Shown: positions 8,553-17,791 of the stretch, in pieces | Position numbering within the stretch: the first letter of the stretch is position 1 | Layout of the letters: every line of letters starts with the position of its first letter | Notes under the pieces: generated by a model | What the model saw: the letters and a program-made list of their open reading frames with translations, nothing else | The model's database searches: none | What the model was told of the DNA's origin: nothing | From: Roseiarcus sp963730555 | GTDB lineage: Bacteria > Pseudomonadota > Alphaproteobacteria > Rhizobiales > Beijerinckiaceae | DNA length: 64,000 nt | NCBI GenBank assembly: GCA_963730555.1 | Contig: CAVSSS010000017.1 | Coordinates: forward strand, 83,898 to 147,897 | Direction of reading: 5' to 3' | Translations under genes and position numbers: made by a program

Positions 8553-9714
8553 TACCAAAGGTCATAGCGACTGACCGACGTGGGCCCAGTCCCGCATCCC
8601 TATGGATGTGATCCTGTCTGGGTCTGCGGTGAGCTTTCGCCAAGCGTCGCAGGCGGCGTCGATGATGGCGTCGTAGTTTTCGAAGACGGTGTTTGCGAGC
8701 CAGTTCTGGCGAAGATACTGCCGGACGTTCTCGACCGGGTTCAGTTCCGGCGCGCGGGAGGGCAGGAAGATCGGCGTGATGTTTTCGGGCACGTCGAGCT
8801 TTCCCGTGATGTGCCATCCGGCGCGGTCGAGCAGCAGCACGGCATGGGCGCCGTCGGCGACATTGCGCGAGATTTCGTCGAGATGAAGCTGCATCATGTG
8901 GGTGTCGGCATGAGGAAGCGCCAAAGCCGCTCCGACGCCGCGGGCCGGACAGATCGCGCCGAACAGATAGGCGTTGTCATAGCGCTGATCGGCGGGCTGT
9001 GTTGGCCGCGTTCCACGCCGTGCCCATTGGCGGACGAGGCCGTTCTTCTGGCCGATCCGGGCTTCATCCTGGAACCAGATTTCGACCGGCGTCGTCTCCG
9101 GCAGCCCTTCGAGATGGGCCTTCAGCGCGCGCGGGAAGTTTTTTTAAATCCTTCGACGATCCGCTCGTCCTGGGCCGGATGACGCGGCCGGGCGCTGATG
9201 TGCGAGAAGCCAAGCTTCTTCAGAAGCTTTCCGACATAGCGCGGATGAAAATCGACGCCGAACCTTTCGGCGATGACGCCCTTGAGGTCGATCCGCCGCC
9301 AGCGCACGACGCCGTCCCTCTCACGATTCGGACCCGCCTCGACGATCTGCGCCAACTGAGCCAGTTGCTCCGCCGACAGGCGCGGCTTTGGACCTTCGGT
9401 CAAGTTGTCGATGAGGCCCTTCGGACCAGCCGCGTTGAAGCGATGGACCCAGTCGCGCAGCGTCTCCGGTCCATGCCGCCGATCTTCGCCGCCGAGCCGC
9501 GATCCATCCCGTCGCGAACCGCCGCCAGCGACAGAAGCCGCCGGCTCTGGTTGACGTCCTTGGAGCACCGCGCAAGCGTCCGAAGCTCCTTAGCCGAATA
9601 GTCCTCTCGCAATCTGACCGCTGATGGCATGGCGCGAATCTCCCCGCGCCAAAAGAGTCAGAAAATTCCCGCCTTGGGAATCCCCACGTGAGTCAGCCCA
9701 CGGGGCCTTTGGTA
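8553..9714 (-). mobile_element. IS630-family insertion sequence
   Basis: The element is about 1162 bp long. Its left end TACCAAAGG (from 8553) and right end CCTTTGGTA (to 9714) are perfect 9-bp terminal inverted repeats, and further imperfect matches (CTGAC, ACGTGGG) lie inside. TA dinucleotides flank both ends (8551-8552 and 9715-9716), the TA target duplication characteristic of IS630/Tc1 elements. The transposase lies on the minus strand and fills nearly the whole element. The copy appears inactive because of a frameshift near 9470. Confidence 0.85.
8562..9630 (-). pseudogene. IS630-family transposase, one real frameshift plus a programmed -1 site
   Basis: A DDE transposase of about 355 residues when rebuilt. 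The N-terminus from the ATG at 9628-9630 reads MPSAVRLREDYSAKELRTLA (helix-turn-helix region). The reading then shifts near 9470, where one C seems lost before PETLRDWVHRF. At 9128-9147 the frame must slip back one base at TTTAAAAAAAC, so that FKKT becomes FKKNFPRALK. This A-rich slippery heptamer is the usual programmed -1 site of two-frame IS630 transposases. The last segment holds VLLLDRAGWHITGKL (second catalytic Asp region) and LNPVENVRQYLR (the Glu). The first shift would prevent a full protein. Confidence 0.8.
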
Positions 9715-9863
9715 TAAGAGCGCCTGGCCTGCAAGATCAGCCTCGATTCGGAGGGGCAGCGCCGTAGCGTGTCGTCAAGCGTCCGGCCTCGCAGGCCGTC
9801 ATTGCGAGTCCGTCGCGCCGCTGCCTTGATCGGATACTTTTGGCGGTCAGCCCACGCCTGCGC

Positions 9864-12248
9864 TCACGGCGCAACGATACGCGCCTCAAAATCCCGCCCG
9901 CGCCAGACCTCGTCCGCTTTTCGCCGCCAGGTGAAGACGAGCTTGCCGCCCGGCGCCATTCCCGCCGTCGGCAGTTCTGCGATATGCAGGCCGATGCCAG
10001 TATCGCTCGTCGCTACGTCTGACTGGGTCTTCCAGTCGTCGCGGGTGTAGCGGACGATCAACTCCTCGGGCAGATCGAGCCGCAGCATCTGTCCGACGGG
10101 AAGGCTGGCCGTTGGGCAATCCTCACGCCATGGGCGGCAGCGGGCGGTCCGTTTCTTGCCGAGGTAGCGGCGCATCGTATGGGGAGACATGTCGAACACT
10201 CTGCCGTCTGCGAGCGAGCGTAACAGCTTCACGTATTCCCCATGCGCCCAAACAAGGGGCATTGCCGAGCCGGTCGGCTTGCCGGGCGCGAGCTCCCTGT
10301 TGGGAATGGGCGCGGCGTCCCACACCTGCTCGGGAATGAGGCCGCCGGGACTGGTCTGCGCCTCGATCGTCGCGAGCAACGCCTCCGCCTCTTTGCGCTT
10401 CCCCGCCGCAAGCGCGTAGTGCGCCCGTTCGCCCGCCAGGAGCGGCCAGACACGGCCGATCCCAACCCCATCGAAGGGACTTCCGTCCGCCTTCTCGCCG
10501 TAGCCGTCGAGGTTATAGCGGCGCCAGCCGGGCCCCTGAGGCAGGTCGACCTTGAGCAAGCGATCGATGACCGCAATCGTGCCGAGCACGCGCGGATCGT
10601 CAGGCGCCCTCAACCCGAACCGGACAAGCGCGATCGCGTCCGTGCTGATGAGTTGATCCGCCGGGATCGCTCCGCTTCCCACCTCGTGGTTGCGCACCTG
10701 GACCAGTCCATGAACGTCCGGGCCTCCCGTCGCAGGCAACTCGGGAGCAACCCGTATGTAATAGCCGTGGACGCCGGCTTCGCGCGCAAGCGACGTATCC
10801 TCGACATAGATCCAGTCCTCGATCTGCTCGTTCCAGGCGTCCGCCGTGTCACGCAGCAACGCCGGAAGCGCCTCGATGTCGCAGGCTTCGGCGATCTCCG
10901 CCGCTGCGAGCAGCGACGCAATGGCGACAGCGAGCGTGAAGGGCGTATAGCCGGCATTCTCCTCCCAACGGTCTTGCTTGGTTCTGGGCCCAGTGCGCAA
11001 GACGAAACCCGCCGCGCGCTCGACCATCGGCCAGTATTGTGGGAGGTCCGGGGGGGCAAGCGCGCCCTCGCGTCGGGCCATGTCCAAGAGCAGCATGGGG
11101 AACGCACATTCATCGAGCTGCACGCCGCTCCAATAGGACGCGCCGTCCAGCCAATAGTTCTGCCGCCACGATCCGTCTCCCTCCTGGGTCGCCCGAAGAT
11201 AACGAAGGATTCGGCGGACCTCGCTGTGCGCGCCGCACGCGAGCAGCGCGCCAGCGGTTTCGCAAAGATCGCGGGGCCAGACTAGGTGGTAGCCCCCCAT
11301 GTCGTCATCGCCCTTGCTAAAGCCCCACGGAATAGACAAGCTGGCGATGAAGCCTCCTGGGAATGTCGGCGCCTCATGGACGCGAAGGATGTTGGCGCTC
11401 ACGCGATAGATGTTCTGGCCATGAGCATGCCGCTCCATCGTGCGCAAGGGAGATTGCCAAGCGCGCCAGCCGGACGAATAGTCATTCAAGATTGTCTCGA
11501 ACGGGCTCATGCTCGAAGTCCGCGCGTGATAGGCGGCCTCCGCAGAGGTGCGGCCAAATCCGACCGCCAGAACCGACGCGCCGTCGGCTCCCATAGCGAG
11601 CTCGGCGGACAAAGCGACATTGCCGTCGGTCGCAGTGTCGTACTGGTCGATCAACCGCCCATGGTTGCGAAGCTGTCGCCATCCGTCCGAGGCGCCGACG
11701 AAGCCGACGGACCTGGCGTGGAAGGAAGGGCTTCCCAGCATCGCCAGATGCGTGCCGCCGCCGACTGCACACAGAATGTCGTGCCCCTTGTATTCGCCGC
11801 GGTGGCCGTCATTGTGCGCCCCTGCGTTGACGAGGTGCGGGGCCAGCAAGGCGAAGAGGCGTAGTCCCGTCTTGGAGGAGTCCTCAAGGCGAATGTGCAG
11901 TACGATCGAATCGCTGCGCGGGTCCGCGACCACGCGATTGATCATGCGGAATCGTCCGCCGCGATGCGTACTGGTCAGCCGGAAAGCAGGAACCCCGTCT
12001 TCGATCCGCTCGACGACGGTCTGGCAGTCGCGTTTGACCTCGGCGAAGAAGGTGTCCCCGTCGGTGAGGATGAACCCGAGATCACGGACGCAAGCTTGGT
12101 CAACGCGGGGATAATAGATTTCATTGACGATGCCATGGCTGATGGTGAACCACACCCGGCTGCCTTGGCTGAGCGCGGCGCCGACCCCGTCTTTGGCGCT
12201 TGACGTCCATCGAGGTGGAATTCCCGGCCACCCTGGCGCTTCGACCAT
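9864..12248 (-). CDS. glucoamylase-type glycoside hydrolase family 15
   Basis: This 794-residue enzyme would release glucose from the non-reducing ends of alpha-glucans. Residues 15-270 form the N-terminal beta-sandwich found in bacterial GH15 proteins (SRVWFTISHGIVNEIYYPRVD). The (alpha/alpha)6 catalytic domain follows, with GYHLVWPRDL (about 320-330), RWEENAGYTPFTLAVAIA (about 428-445, with the catalytic acid Glu) and GGLIPEQVWD (catalytic base region). A C-terminal domain of about 100 residues resembles the glucodextranase tail. No signal peptide is visible, so it probably acts in the cytoplasm on storage glucan. The ATG at 12248 has a GAGGGG stretch upstream and is preferred to the GTG at 12254. 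No glycogen genes are adjacent, and it is divergent from the carbonic anhydrase at 12447. Confidence 0.85.
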   Translation of the reverse strand: MVEAPGWPGIPPRWTSSAKDGVGAALSQGSRVWFTISHGIVNEIYYPRVDQACVRDLGFILTDGDTFFAEVKRDCQTVVERIEDGVPAFRLTSTHRGGRFRMINRVVADPRSDSIVLHIRLEDSSKTGLRLFALLAPHLVNAGAHNDGHRGEYKGHDILCAVGGGTHLAMLGSPSFHARSVGFVGASDGWRQLRNHGRLIDQYDTATDGNVALSAELAMGADGASVLAVGFGRTSAEAAYHARTSSMSPFETILNDYSSGWRAWQSPLRTMERHAHGQNIYRVSANILRVHEAPTFPGGFIASLSIPWGFSKGDDDMGGYHLVWPRDLCETAGALLACGAHSEVRRILRYLRATQEGDGSWRQNYWLDGASYWSGVQLDECAFPMLLLDMARREGALAPPDLPQYWPMVERAAGFVLRTGPRTKQDRWEENAGYTPFTLAVAIASLLAAAEIAEACDIEALPALLRDTADAWNEQIEDWIYVEDTSLAREAGVHGYYIRVAPELPATGGPDVHGLVQVRNHEVGSGAIPADQLISTDAIALVRFGLRAPDDPRVLGTIAVIDRLLKVDLPQGPGWRRYNLDGYGEKADGSPFDGVGIGRVWPLLAGERAHYALAAGKRKEAEALLATIEAQTSPGGLIPEQVWDAAPIPNRELAPGKPTGSAMPLVWAHGEYVKLLRSLADGRVFDMSPHTMRRYLGKKRTARCRPWREDCPTASLPVGQMLRLDLPEELIVRYTRDDWKTQSDVATSDTGIGLHIAELPTAGMAPGGKLVFTWRRKADEVWRGRDFEARIVAP

Positions 12249-12446
12249 GTCCACCCCTCAGAAGCGCCCTTGGCGCCGTCACCCGCTCCGAAAGCGCGAA
12301 CACGGCCTAAATATCCACGACGCCATCGTCCGACAGATAGAACATCGTCGTGCTTCGGATTTTTTGGTGTTAACATCACGTGCGCTCGCTTTCAAACGAG
12401 CTGACGGGGCGCTTATCTCCACAGTATACTCGAAGCGGAGACAGTG

Positions 12447-12950
12447 ATGAGCCTTATTGATCAGGCCATGAAGGCCAATGAGCAATTCGCGAAGAAGTAC
12501 GATCCGAAGCTAGGTGGACACCCGCAGCCCAAGATCGCGATCGTGACCTGCATGGACCCGCGGCTCTCGGACCTCGAGGGGATCCTGGGATTGAAGACGG
12601 CGGACATGGACGTCATCCGCACTGGCGGCCCGGCCGTCACCGACGACGTGCTGGGAGAACTTGTTGTTTCCACGCGGGTCTTGGGGAGCAAGGAGATCAT
12701 GCTTCTCAACCACACGGGCTGCGGGTTCACAACCTTTACCGACAAAGAGCTGAACGACAAGCTCGCCCGAGAAACGGGTGACGCCACGCCGGTCCCGATG
12801 CGCTTGTTTTCCTTCAAGGACCCCGAGGAGAACACTCGCGCTCAGATCGCGAAGGTCCGGTCGCATCCATGGATTGCCAAGGATGTGCCCGTTCGAGGCT
12901 TCATTTTCGACGTGGACACAGGTCGGTTGCGAGAAGTCAAGCATAGATGA
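12447..12950 (+). CDS. beta-class carbonic anhydrase
   Basis: A 167-residue cytoplasmic zinc enzyme that interconverts carbon dioxide and bicarbonate. The zinc ligands and catalytic dyad are CMDPR (Cys35, Asp37, Arg39) and HTGC about 55 residues further on. The protein is short for the family and belongs to the small single-domain type, with GFIFDVDTGRLREV at the C-terminus. A GTG three bases upstream is in frame, but the ATG at 12447, after GCGGAG, is preferred. It converges on a second carbonic anhydrase at 13012-13593 with 61 bases between them. Confidence 0.85.
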   Translation: MSLIDQAMKANEQFAKKYDPKLGGHPQPKIAIVTCMDPRLSDLEGILGLKTADMDVIRTGGPAVTDDVLGELVVSTRVLGSKEIMLLNHTGCGFTTFTDKELNDKLARETGDATPVPMRLFSFKDPEENTRAQIAKVRSHPWIAKDVPVRGFIFDVDTGRLREVKHR

Positions 12951-13011
12951 TTGGCGCAACATCGCGCCGCTGCACGCACTCATCCACACCGCGATCTATG
13001 CAGGCGCCGAT

Positions 13012-13593
13012 CTACGCAGGAATGTCCCGCACCACCTCGGTCAACTTGCCGGAACTGATCTCGTAGAAGAAGCCGTACAGCTTGACACGTTTCGGCACTG
13101 CCGGGCTCTCGCGAAGCAGCTTGACGTCATACTTGAGCAACTCCTCGAAATCCATGATGGCAAGGCTATCGTGATCAAACATCATAGAAATATCAGCGTG
13201 ATGATGATCGTGGAACTCCTCGATGAGGAGCTCGGGCGTCAGAGTCGTTGTGCCGCAGAACGAATGGTGAACCACAACGACATTCTGAACGCTGAATATA
13301 TAGTCCATGGCCGCTACGGACTCCAGAGCGAAGGCGGCGCGTCCACCCGTGTTGGTCTCGACAAATAGTGTCCGTGTGTGGCCAACCCGATTGCCAGATT
13401 TGTCGAGAATGTTTTCACCAGGATAGACTTCATCGCCAAAATACTTGGCGACCGCCTGTGGGATTTCATCCGCCCGAGGGTCTAAACAGGGGATCACAAG
13501 TGTCTTCATCGGGATGGCCTGGTTGGCACCCGCGAAGGCGTTCATATCGAACCCGGGTTGTTTCCTGTACTCGTATTCGCTGTACTTGCTCAT
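13012..13593 (-). CDS. beta-class carbonic anhydrase, second type
   Basis: A 193-residue beta-carbonic anhydrase with CLDPRAD (Cys36, Asp38, Arg40) and HHSFCGTTTL as the second zinc half-site. It is clearly a different subfamily from the enzyme at 12447. It has an aromatic and charged N-terminus (MSKYSEYEYRKQ) and a longer helical insertion with a His-rich EEFHDHHHAD stretch. The frame is open further upstream to 13785. The ATG at 13591-13593 is chosen because it directly follows GGAGAAAGAAG, a strong ribosome binding site, and because the upstream part looks non-coding. Substrates other than carbon dioxide are possible for this subfamily. Confidence 0.75.
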   Translation of the reverse strand: MSKYSEYEYRKQPGFDMNAFAGANQAIPMKTLVIPCLDPRADEIPQAVAKYFGDEVYPGENILDKSGNRVGHTRTLFVETNTGGRAAFALESVAAMDYIFSVQNVVVVHHSFCGTTTLTPELLIEEFHDHHHADISMMFDHDSLAIMDFEELLKYDVKLLRESPAVPKRVKLYGFFYEISSGKLTEVVRDIPA

Positions 13594-13972
13594 CTTCTTT
13601 CTCCACCGGCGTTTGACTGCGCGCAGATATACGAGCTCGGCGACTTGCCGATCTCGGAAAGGCATTGAGCTACAGGGCCCGGTTCGGCTCCGATTTTTGG
13701 CTTTGGGCGCGCCGGCGGGATTGTAGGATTGAGCAGAAGTTGGAGCAAACGATCCCGCTTGCTGGTCGGGGCGGCCATCGCTCAACCAAATGCCGACCGC
13801 AACGCCTTAGTCGCGATCCGCTGGCTTAACCCCCACAGGCCGGTTGCGGAAGTCGTCGTCAATGACCGGCGCAGCGTTGACGCTCGAGATTCGCGCTGGC
13901 CCGTTACGTACTCGTCCGGTACGTTATGGATGTGCGGGGTTGTCGTTCATTTGTTCGATGACGGGGTGCGCC

Positions 13973-15460
13973 ATGAGCGAGCAGAGCAGCGGACTGACTT
14001 CAAATCGCAAAGCCGATTCGGCGCCGATCGCACAAGAGCCTACCAGCGCCGGGACGCTCCCTGCAGAGAAGAAGGGCGCTAGGCGACGCAAGTTGTTGCT
14101 TGGAGCGGCGGGCCTTCTGATCGTGGCCGGCGCCCTTTGGTTCGGTATTCCTTGGGTCCAGACGACCCTCACCACGGTTTCGACGGATGACGCATATGTC
14201 AACGGCCACGTCACGTTCGTCGCCGCACGCGTCAAAGGCCAGGTTTCGCGGGTCCTCGTGGACGACAACTACCGGGTGCGCAAAGGAGACCTTCTGGTCC
14301 AACTGGACAAGGAGCCCTTTCAGATTGCCGTCGCGATCAAAAAGGCGGCCGTCGTAACGGCGACCGCAGACCTGCAAGTGGCCAAGTCCAAGGTACGCGG
14401 CATCGAAGCGGAGGCCATGAGCCGACGCCGGGCGCTGGAGCACGCCATTGAGAACGTCGACGACCAGGTCGCCCTGCTGCGCGCCAAGGTTGCCGGCGTC
14501 GACAAGAGCAAAGCCGAGCTCGCGCTCGCTCAGGTCGACTTCGACCGGGCCGCGAAATTGGTGGTGACGAACGATACTCCAAAATCGGAGTACGACCGGC
14601 GGCAGGCCATCTTGTTGTCGGCCCGCGCGGATGTTGTCGCGTCGCTTGCCGATGTCCGTCAAATCCGCGCCTCTTTAGGATTGCCGCCGGCGTCGGACGA
14701 AGCAGATCTCGGCCAGGTTCCGCCCAATCTCGATCAGACCTTTTCGTCTGTGCTCCAGGCGCAAGCGGCGATGGTTCAGAGTGCCGCGCAACTCGGCGTC
14801 ATCCATTCGTTCGACGAGGGGCCACGCGCCATGGTCGAGGCGTTCGAAAAGGAAGGCGACGTCAACACCACCTTCGATCGGCTGGCGGCCAACGCGCCGG
14901 ACGTCAAGCAGGCCGAAGCCAAGCTCGAGGTCGCCAACCGCGATGTCGACCAGGCGGAGCTTGATCTCCGCTACTGCGACGTCTTCGCGGAGATCGACGG
15001 CGTCATTACGCGGCGCAACGTCAATCCGGGCGACAACATCCAGGTTGGCCAGGCTCTCATGGCGATCCGCTCGCTCGATGAGATCTGGGTTGACGCCAAT
15101 TTCAAGGAGACGCAGCTGGGCGATTTGCGTATCGGCCAGCCGGTCGATCTCTATGTCGACATGTATGGCGACCGCCATGTGTTCAAGGGGCGCATTTCCG
15201 GCTTCACCGAGGGGACCGGATCGACGCTCGCGCTGCTGCCGGCGGAGAACGCCACCGGCAACTTCATCAAGGTAGTGCAGCGACTGCCTGTTCGCATCGA
15301 CCTCCAGAACTACGATCCGGACAAGAGCCCGCTGTTTGTCGGCACGTCGGTCGTCCCCTACGTCCTCTTCAAAGAGCCGCCCACCGGACCCGACGCGGGA
15401 AAGTTCCTGCAGACCTCTGTTCCTGATACGACTGCAAACCCGCCGGGCGCGAAGAAGTGA
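13973..15460 (+). CDS. emrA: HlyD/EmrA-type membrane fusion protein of a multidrug pump
   Basis: The periplasmic adaptor of an MFS-type tripartite pump, 495 residues from the ATG at 13973. A charged N-terminal tail is followed by one membrane segment (about 40-60). Then come the split biotinyl-lipoyl domain (VSTDDAYVNGHVTFVAARVKGQV and DLRYCDVFAEIDGVI), a long helical hairpin between them and the beta-barrel (DEIWVDANFKETQLGDLRIG). An in-frame start at 13844 would add 43 residues without family similarity. The stop overlaps the GTG of the permease by four bases (GTGA), so the two are one operon. Confidence 0.85.
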   Translation: MSEQSSGLTSNRKADSAPIAQEPTSAGTLPAEKKGARRRKLLLGAAGLLIVAGALWFGIPWVQTTLTTVSTDDAYVNGHVTFVAARVKGQVSRVLVDDNYRVRKGDLLVQLDKEPFQIAVAIKKAAVVTATADLQVAKSKVRGIEAEAMSRRRALEHAIENVDDQVALLRAKVAGVDKSKAELALAQVDFDRAAKLVVTNDTPKSEYDRRQAILLSARADVVASLADVRQIRASLGLPPASDEADLGQVPPNLDQTFSSVLQAQAAMVQSAAQLGVIHSFDEGPRAMVEAFEKEGDVNTTFDRLAANAPDVKQAEAKLEVANRDVDQAELDLRYCDVFAEIDGVITRRNVNPGDNIQVGQALMAIRSLDEIWVDANFKETQLGDLRIGQPVDLYVDMYGDRHVFKGRISGFTEGTGSTLALLPAENATGNFIKVVQRLPVRIDLQNYDPDKSPLFVGTSVVPYVLFKEPPTGPDAGKFLQTSVPDTTANPPGAKK

Positions 15461-17064
15461 CAGCCGCGGCGCTTTCGCCCGCGAGACCTCAGGTTGCGCG
15501 GAGCCCGTGGCTGGTAGCCGCGATCGTCGTGGTGCCGGCGTTCATGGAGGTGCTCGACACGACCATCGTGCTGGTGGCGCTGCGCTACATCGCGGGGGGC
15601 CTGTCGGCCGCCGCCGATGACGCCGAGTGGGTCATCACCAGCTACCTCGCCGCCAACGCCTTCATCCTGCCGATTACCGGCTGGTTGAGCGCACATCTCG
15701 GTCGCCGCAACTACTTCCTGGCGTCGATTGCAATCTTCACTCTTAGCTCCTTGATGTGCGAACTCGCCGGCAGTCTCGGTCAATTGATCCTGTTCCGCGT
15801 CATCCAGGGTCTCGCGGGGGGCGGTCTGCAACCCGGCAGTCAGGGGATATTGCTCGACGCCTTCCCGCGGGAAAAGCAAGGCATAGCCATGACGCTGTTC
15901 GGCTTTGCTGTGCTGATCGCGCCCATAGTCGGTCCGACCTTGGGCGGTTGGCTAACGGACACTTACAATTGGCGCTGGTGCTTTTTGATCAACCTGCCCG
16001 TCGGCATCCTGGCGCTCATCGGTTGTTATTTTCTACTTGACGATCCGGATTATCTCGTCGCCCAGCGTGCGGAGCTGAAGAAGGAGCCGTTCCATTTTGA
16101 CGCGATCGGCTTGTCGCTTCTCGCCATCGTCATAGTCTCGTGGGAAGTGATGCTGAGCAAGGGCCAGGAGTGGGACTGGCTGGGGGATCCATTCTGGCGT
16201 GTCCAGACGCTCGTCATTTCATTGGTGGTGGGTCTGGTTGCGTTGATCTTCTGGGAGCTGCGTCACAAGAACCCAGTGGTCAATTTCCGCGCGTTGGGCG
16301 AACGCAACTTTGCCGCCTGCTGCATCATCATATTCTGCGCTTACCTTGCGCTCTTTATGGGCACCAAGTCATTGCTCGGGCTCTTACAAACTCTGTTTGG
16401 TTATGATGCGCTGAAGACTGGGTTGGTGATGTCGCCTTCCGGAATCTTCGCCGTCTTGGCGATGCCGATCGTCGGCCGCCTGATTGGCCTCAAGGTGGAT
16501 GCGAGATGGCTGATCGCCACGGGCCTTCTGCTCATGACCGCGGGAAACTATTGGATGTCGCAACTCAACCTCGACATCAGCCCAAGCCAGGTTGTTTGGC
16601 CTCGTGTGCTTCTGGTTGCGGGGCTCTCGGTATGTTTTGCTCCCGCAAACGTAGCCGCTTACCTCTATACGCCGCTTGCGTTGCGCGGCGCCGCCATCGG
16701 CTTATTCAGTCTCTTGCGCAATGAGGGGGGCAGCGTCGGGGTGTCGTTGTCCCAGACCTTCCAAGAGCGGCGCGATCAGTTTCACGTCCTGCGGCTTGGC
16801 GAGTACCTTGATCCCTTCAACCCAGCCGTCAGCAGCTTTCTCGCGCGGGCTCAGGCGTTCTTCTTTCAACAAAATGGCGATCCGGTCGCCTCCCAGCAAC
16901 TGGCTGTGCAGCAACTCGACAACCTGCGTCAGCAGCAAGCCTCTTCGCTCGCTTATTTCGACACCTTTTGGATGGCGGCTGTATTGACGTTTGTGGTCAC
17001 GTTCGCGGTATTGTTTATGAAGCGTTCGGTGGCTGAGAAGGGCGGTCCTGTAAGTACAGAATGA
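15457..17064 (+). CDS. emrB: DHA2-family drug:proton antiporter (EmrB-like), MFS
   Basis: A 535-residue inner-membrane permease with about 14 hydrophobic segments. Marks of the DHA2 family are FMEVLDTTIVLVALRYI in helix 1 (the LDxTIVNVAL motif), WVITSYLAANAFILPITGWL (motif in helix 2), HLGRRNYFLASIAIF (motif A) and GGGLQPGSQGILLDAFP. The GTG start overlaps the adaptor stop. It exports hydrophobic toxic compounds together with the adaptor at 13973; no outer-membrane channel gene is nearby. Substrates cannot be predicted. Confidence 0.88.
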   Translation: MTAAALSPARPQVARSPWLVAAIVVVPAFMEVLDTTIVLVALRYIAGGLSAAADDAEWVITSYLAANAFILPITGWLSAHLGRRNYFLASIAIFTLSSLMCELAGSLGQLILFRVIQGLAGGGLQPGSQGILLDAFPREKQGIAMTLFGFAVLIAPIVGPTLGGWLTDTYNWRWCFLINLPVGILALIGCYFLLDDPDYLVAQRAELKKEPFHFDAIGLSLLAIVIVSWEVMLSKGQEWDWLGDPFWRVQTLVISLVVGLVALIFWELRHKNPVVNFRALGERNFAACCIIIFCAYLALFMGTKSLLGLLQTLFGYDALKTGLVMSPSGIFAVLAMPIVGRLIGLKVDARWLIATGLLLMTAGNYWMSQLNLDISPSQVVWPRVLLVAGLSVCFAPANVAAYLYTPLALRGAAIGLFSLLRNEGGSVGVSLSQTFQERRDQFHVLRLGEYLDPFNPAVSSFLARAQAFFFQQNGDPVASQQLAVQQLDNLRQQQASSLAYFDTFWMAAVLTFVVTFAVLFMKRSVAEKGGPVSTE

Positions 17065-17137
17065 TTGGCTCATGACATCGAGCCTGGCCGCTGCGGGCCG
17101 ACTTCGATGGTGGTCGATCAGTCATTCGCCGCGCCCT

Positions 17138-17590
17138 TCAGCCGTAGGCGAAGCCCGGCTTGTTTTGCGCAACTTCGATAATATAACCGTCAGGATCGCG
17201 GATGTAGCAGAGAGTTTCGCCGTACTTCTCCTTCGGCTCAGTGATGAACTCGGCGCCTCGACTTCTCCATAATTCATAGTACGCCTGAATATCGGCAACG
17301 CGGATATGCATAAAGCTGCTGATCTTATCCGGGTCGGGGACGCTAAGCGTTACCGACGGCTTCTCTGGCGTCGGCCCGCCCCCGACGTTCACAATAAGCC
17401 ACGTATTCGCGACCTGGATGTACCCAGGCAAGCCGTTGCTGTCGCCTCTGCTCAGAATGCGACCGCCGAAGACCCTTTCGTAGAAGCGAGCCGATCTGTC
17501 GACGTCGGCGACGGTAAGAAACAGTGCGACAGTGAAGCCGTCCTGCGGCGGCATCTGGTAGCTTTTCTGGTCGACTTGTACTTGGCTCAT
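17138..17590 (-). CDS. VOC (glyoxalase/bleomycin-resistance) superfamily protein
   Basis: A 150-residue protein with the paired beta-alpha-beta-beta-beta modules of the vicinal oxygen chelate fold. It has LFLTVADVDRSARFYERVFG at the start of module 1 and HIRVADIQAYYELWRSRGAEF, IRDPDGYIIEVAQ in module 2; the final Glu is the usual metal ligand. The start at 17590 follows GGAGTTGCC. It converges on the EmrB gene and follows a beta-hydroxyacid dehydrogenase in the same direction. The actual reaction, dioxygenase, lyase or resistance, cannot be told. Confidence 0.75.
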   Translation of the reverse strand: MSQVQVDQKSYQMPPQDGFTVALFLTVADVDRSARFYERVFGGRILSRGDSNGLPGYIQVANTWLIVNVGGGPTPEKPSVTLSVPDPDKISSFMHIRVADIQAYYELWRSRGAEFITEPKEKYGETLCYIRDPDGYIIEVAQNKPGFAYG

Positions 17591-17791
17591 AGGCAACTCC
17601 AATTCGGATATCGTATTCCCATTCGCCAGAATATGCCGCGCAGTGTCCTACGCGAAAGGAGAGGTTTCGGACCCGACGATCCGCTGTTCCCATGTCGTCC
17701 TTGAACGATATCTCAGCGTTCGCTCCAGCTCCTTGCCCGACCACCAATCCTGGCGGACGCGCCGCGCGCCACGGCTCCCTCAAACCGCAGA

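Noticed and set aside
10242..11285. 347-codon plus-strand frame opposite the glucoamylase gene
   Set aside because: Antisense shadow with low-complexity basic composition and no family signature.
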